DNA of 41,730 bases, taken from positions 1 through 41,730 of the forward strand of contig JAEEJA010000005.1 in NCBI GenBank assembly GCA_016281605.1. Reading direction: 5' to 3'. The stretch comes from Lachnospiraceae bacterium. GTDB lineage: Bacteria; Bacillota; Clostridia; Lachnospirales; Lachnospiraceae. Each line of letters starts with the position of its first letter. Position 1 is the stretch's first letter. A model generated the notes under the pieces. The model saw nothing but the letters and a program-made list of their open reading frames with translations. It was not told where the DNA came from and did not search any database. Both the position numbers and the translations under genes were made by a program. Of this stretch, positions 41,674 through 41,730 are shown piece after piece.

Positions 41674-41703
41674 AAAAAAGGTTCCGGAAGGAACCTTTTT
41701 TTT
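41674..41703 (+). terminator. Terminator after the tRNA pair
   Basis: AAAAAAGGTTCC (41674-41685), a GGAA loop and GGAACC (41690-41695) followed by eight T residues make a strong hairpin terminator, with the A and T runs able to extend the stem. The remaining 27 bases of the window hold nothing I can call. Confidence 0.92.
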
Positions 41704-41730
41704 ATGCGGAGGAGACCTTGGACCCAGGTC

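Noticed and set aside
1-41730. CRISPR arrays, insertion sequences, prophage or integrase attachment sites
   Set aside because: No regularly spaced direct repeats, transposase, integrase or phage structural genes were seen on either strand.

Overview
The window looks like a chromosomal segment from a low-GC, Gram-positive anaerobe, most likely of the Clostridia and probably Lachnospiraceae. This is inferred from strong AT bias, AGGAGG-type ribosome sites, a full-length pyruvate:ferredoxin oxidoreductase, an intracellular GH94 cellobiose phosphorylase (common in fibre-degrading gut or rumen bacteria), a class B sortase, an LTA-synthase-like enzyme and lysine-rich Ig-like surface domains. No species can be named from the sequence alone. 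I see no insertion sequence, phage, CRISPR array or broken gene. Genes are intact and almost all lie on the + strand.

Layout. 1-755: 3' part of tuf (EF-Tu), closed by a perfect hairpin terminator, then a 361-base gene-free stretch with several inverted repeats. 1117-6109: a small two-helix membrane protein, a YhgE/Pip family membrane protein, a doubtful small membrane ORF and an ABC-F ATPase of YdiF type. 6201-14136: a tightly spaced run behind a consensus promoter with a palindrome: MMPL transporter, secreted heptad-repeat protein, TetR regulator, arylsulfate sulfotransferase family protein and a lipoprotein. 14229-19272: MscL with a zinc-ribbon tail, a membrane-anchored trigger-factor-like foldase, a DUF512 PDZ/radical-SAM-like protein, Der GTPase and PlsY. 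19432-25887: a four-gene gliding-type ABC cassette (ATPase, permease, GldG-like, DUF4340) running into cysS, ended by a bidirectional terminator.

25956-29684 (minus strand): cellobiose phosphorylase and a secreted protein with a serine linker and Ig-like domain. 29958-36171: YihY/BrkB membrane protein, membrane diguanylate cyclase, HtrA-like protease and an LTA-synthase-like sulfatase-fold enzyme. 36313-41387: nifJ (pyruvate:ferredoxin oxidoreductase), class B sortase and RNase H with a viroplasmin-like N-terminus. 41499-41703: tRNA-Ser(CGA), tRNA-Leu(CAG) and a terminator.

The common theme is the cell envelope: export (MMPL plus extracellular rod, YhgE/Pip, Gld-type ABC), envelope folding and quality control (anchored foldase, HtrA), lipid and teichoic acid synthesis (PlsY, LtaS-like), surface attachment (sortase) and osmotic protection (MscL). 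The most promising candidate for an under-described system is the 6201-14136 operon. The main housekeeping genes (tuf, der, cysS, nifJ, tRNAs) are ordinary.
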